6,938 nt of DNA from Fidelibacterota bacterium REDSEA-S14_B6. Lineage in GTDB: Bacteria; Fidelibacterota; Marinisomatia; Marinisomatales; S15-B10. This document shows, one piece after another, positions 6,251-6,938 of this stretch. The translations under genes and the position numbers were made by a program. The stretch is taken from NCBI GenBank assembly GCA_001626655.1, contig LUOC01000125.1, forward strand, positions 1-6,938. The letters are read 5' to 3'. The notes beneath the pieces were generated by a model. The model made no database searches. It worked only from the letters and a program-made list of their open reading frames with translations, and had not been told where the DNA came from. The first letter of the stretch is position 1; each line of letters starts with the position of its first letter.

Positions 6251-6721
6251 TTATAAATGCAATTTCATCCCTATATGGCTATCATTAAATCCTAATGCCT
6301 TATAAAACTCAATTGCATCAGGTCTCTGCTTATCAGTTGTTAATTGAACCAAATGAGCACCCTTATCCCTACTTCTATTAATTGCCCATTTGAAAATCTT
6401 TTTTCCAAAACCTTCACCTCTAAATTTTTTGTGAATTCTTACTGCTTCAATTTGGGCTCTGAGACTACCTTGATATGTCAAATATGGTATAAAGGTAAGT
6501 TGGAGGGCGCCTATTATATCTTTATTATCATTTTCAAGAATTATTAATTCTTGGTTTTTATCTTGAAGAATATTTTGAAATGCATCGTAATATTTTTTCG
6601 GTAATGGAATTTTATAATCCTCTCTTTTGGAACCAAGTTCATCATCTGCTAACATTTTTACGATACTTGGTATATCAGCCTCTTTTGCTTTTCTGAATAT
6701 TAACTCCACATTATTCTCCAT
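6251..6721 (-). CDS. GNAT-family N-acetyltransferase
   Basis: 156 residues, the normal size for a single GNAT domain, which moves an acetyl group from acetyl-CoA to an amine. The acetyl-CoA pyrophosphate loop is RGEGFG (101-106) after the beta-strand IEAVRI (91-96). The C-terminal signature AIEFYKALGF (136-145) is also clear. The stretch LADDELGSKREDY (24-36) and LTFIPYLTYQGSLRAQIEAV are typical of one common bacterial subfamily; the substrate is unknown. The start is uncertain: ATG 6721 has no good Shine-Dalgarno, whereas GTG at 6707-6709 (residue 5) has GGAG six bases upstream (6716-6719) and would give MELIFRKA. The gene is AT-rich, has its own terminator and promoter-like box, and lies between two copies of a repeat, as expected for a mobile cassette. 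Confidence 0.85.
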   Translation of the reverse strand: MENNVELIFRKAKEADIPSIVKMLADDELGSKREDYKIPLPKKYYDAFQNILQDKNQELIILENDNKDIIGALQLTFIPYLTYQGSLRAQIEAVRIHKKFRGEGFGKKIFKWAINRSRDKGAHLVQLTTDKQRPDAIEFYKALGFNDSHIGMKLHL

Positions 6722-6738
6722 ATCAAAATCTACCCATC

Positions 6739-6756
6739 AGGTTATGAGCCTAACCT
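6739..6756. promoter_or_regulatory. Palindrome at the GNAT 5' end (possible operator)
   Basis: AGGTTA (6739-6744), 6 bases, TAACCT (6751-6756) is a perfect 6+6 inverted repeat. It begins 11 bases downstream of the -10-like TATAAT on the minus strand, so it would overlap the start of the transcript, a position that suits a repressor site or a leader hairpin. It also overlaps the larger inverted repeat, so the two structures are alternatives. Confidence 0.4.
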
Positions 6757-6767
6757 AAACACGAATA

Positions 6768-6773
6768 ATTATA
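6768..6773 (-). promoter_or_regulatory. -10-like box upstream of GNAT
   Basis: A perfect TATAAT on the minus strand, 46 bases before the ATG at 6721. The hexamer 17 bases upstream (TATAAG) is a poor -35, so the promoter is either activator-dependent or fortuitous. Confidence 0.4.
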
Positions 6774-6790
6774 CAAGAATGGGTGTCGGT

Positions 6791-6851
6791 CTTATACATC
6801 GCACGGTACCCGTCCGTTTTCGGGTTGCGGTTGGGTTTTTAGGTTGAGAAG
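6791..6851. repeat. Right copy of the diverged roughly 60-base repeat
   Basis: This is the partner of 6064-6127, with shared blocks CTT, CATC, CCCGTC (6809-6814), TTGGG and GGTTGAGAAG (6842-6851). It forms part of the long inverted repeat upstream of GNAT. It also contains a small hairpin ACCCG/CGGGT (6808-6812 with 6821-6825). Confidence 0.45.
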
Positions 6852-6870
6852 CATAATGTTGTTTTTGGAA

Positions 6871-6895
6871 GTGTATCCCGCAGATGTGTATCCCG
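6871..6895 (+). repeat. Pair of 10-base direct repeats at the right edge
   Basis: GTGTATCCCG occurs at 6871-6880 and again at 6886-6895, 15 bases apart. Nearby, GTCC and GGAC flank ATATG (6911-6923). No gene was seen between 6857 and the end of the window; the longest start-to-stop frame starting there, ATG 6856 to TAA 6906, has only 16 codons. Confidence 0.5.
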
Positions 6896-6938
6896 TTTAT
6901 GACTAAAGCTGTCCATATGGGACTATACTACTCTAAAG

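Larger units (their letters stand above)
6742..6856. other. Long imperfect inverted repeat, possibly an attC-like recombination site
   Basis: TTATG (6742-6746) and AACCTAAA (6752-6759) pair with TTTAGGTT (6838-6845) and CATAA (6852-6856), with unpaired spacers of 5 and 6 bases and a 78-base loop. On the minus strand the 3' arm contains GTTAGGC (6754-6748), an exact match to the integron core GTTRRRY, 26 bases before the GNAT ATG. The opposite core is TCTCAAC (6849-6843), one mismatch from RYYYAAC. The span of 102 bases is within the attC range. Against it, pairing continues straight through the core instead of leaving the usual gap between R and L boxes, and no integrase gene is in view. Confidence 0.35.

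Overview
The window has two parts of very different base composition. Bases 1 to about 5,090 are GC-rich; for example, 45 of 60 bases in 4801-4860 are G or C. The rest, which holds two genes, is AT-rich; 17 of 60 in 5461-5520 are G or C. The left part encodes a nucleotide-transporter-like/HEAT/cyclic-nucleotide-binding fusion, a secreted tetraheme cytochrome c joined to a 5'-nucleotidase-like domain, and an enlarged YidD-like protein. That mix suggests an uncultured Gram-negative bacterium, perhaps of the wider FCB or Marinimicrobia/Calditrichota-like groups. This assignment is inference from family memory only.

Layout. 2-2386 (+) is the 3' part of the membrane-HEAT-cNMP fusion, open at the left edge, with a strong internal Shine-Dalgarno sequence just before the cNMP domain. 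It faces a minus-strand operon read from 4316 down to 2426: the phosphoesterase-like/tetraheme protein, a LysM domain in a shifted frame at its end, and a small two-helix membrane protein. The frame is lost inside a 9-base tandem repeat (2913-2966). A 53-base gap at 4317-4369 separates this operon from the divergent YidD-like gene (4370-5011, +).

The AT-rich part holds a TauE/SafE-family permease (5270-5995, +) and a GNAT acetyltransferase (6251-6721, -). The GNAT gene has a clear intrinsic terminator, a -10 box and a palindrome at its 5' end. It is flanked by two diverged copies of a roughly 60-base element (6064-6127 and 6791-6851). The right copy belongs to a long imperfect inverted repeat with an integron-type GTTAGGC core 26 bases before the GNAT start. 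This suggests, without proving it, a mobile cassette.

How the genes may work together. The left genes are all membrane or envelope proteins. The cytochrome fusion would lie outside the inner membrane, possibly held to peptidoglycan by the LysM tail, with the small membrane protein translated right behind it. No metabolic pathway is evident. The permease and the GNAT gene look like cargo unrelated to the left genes.
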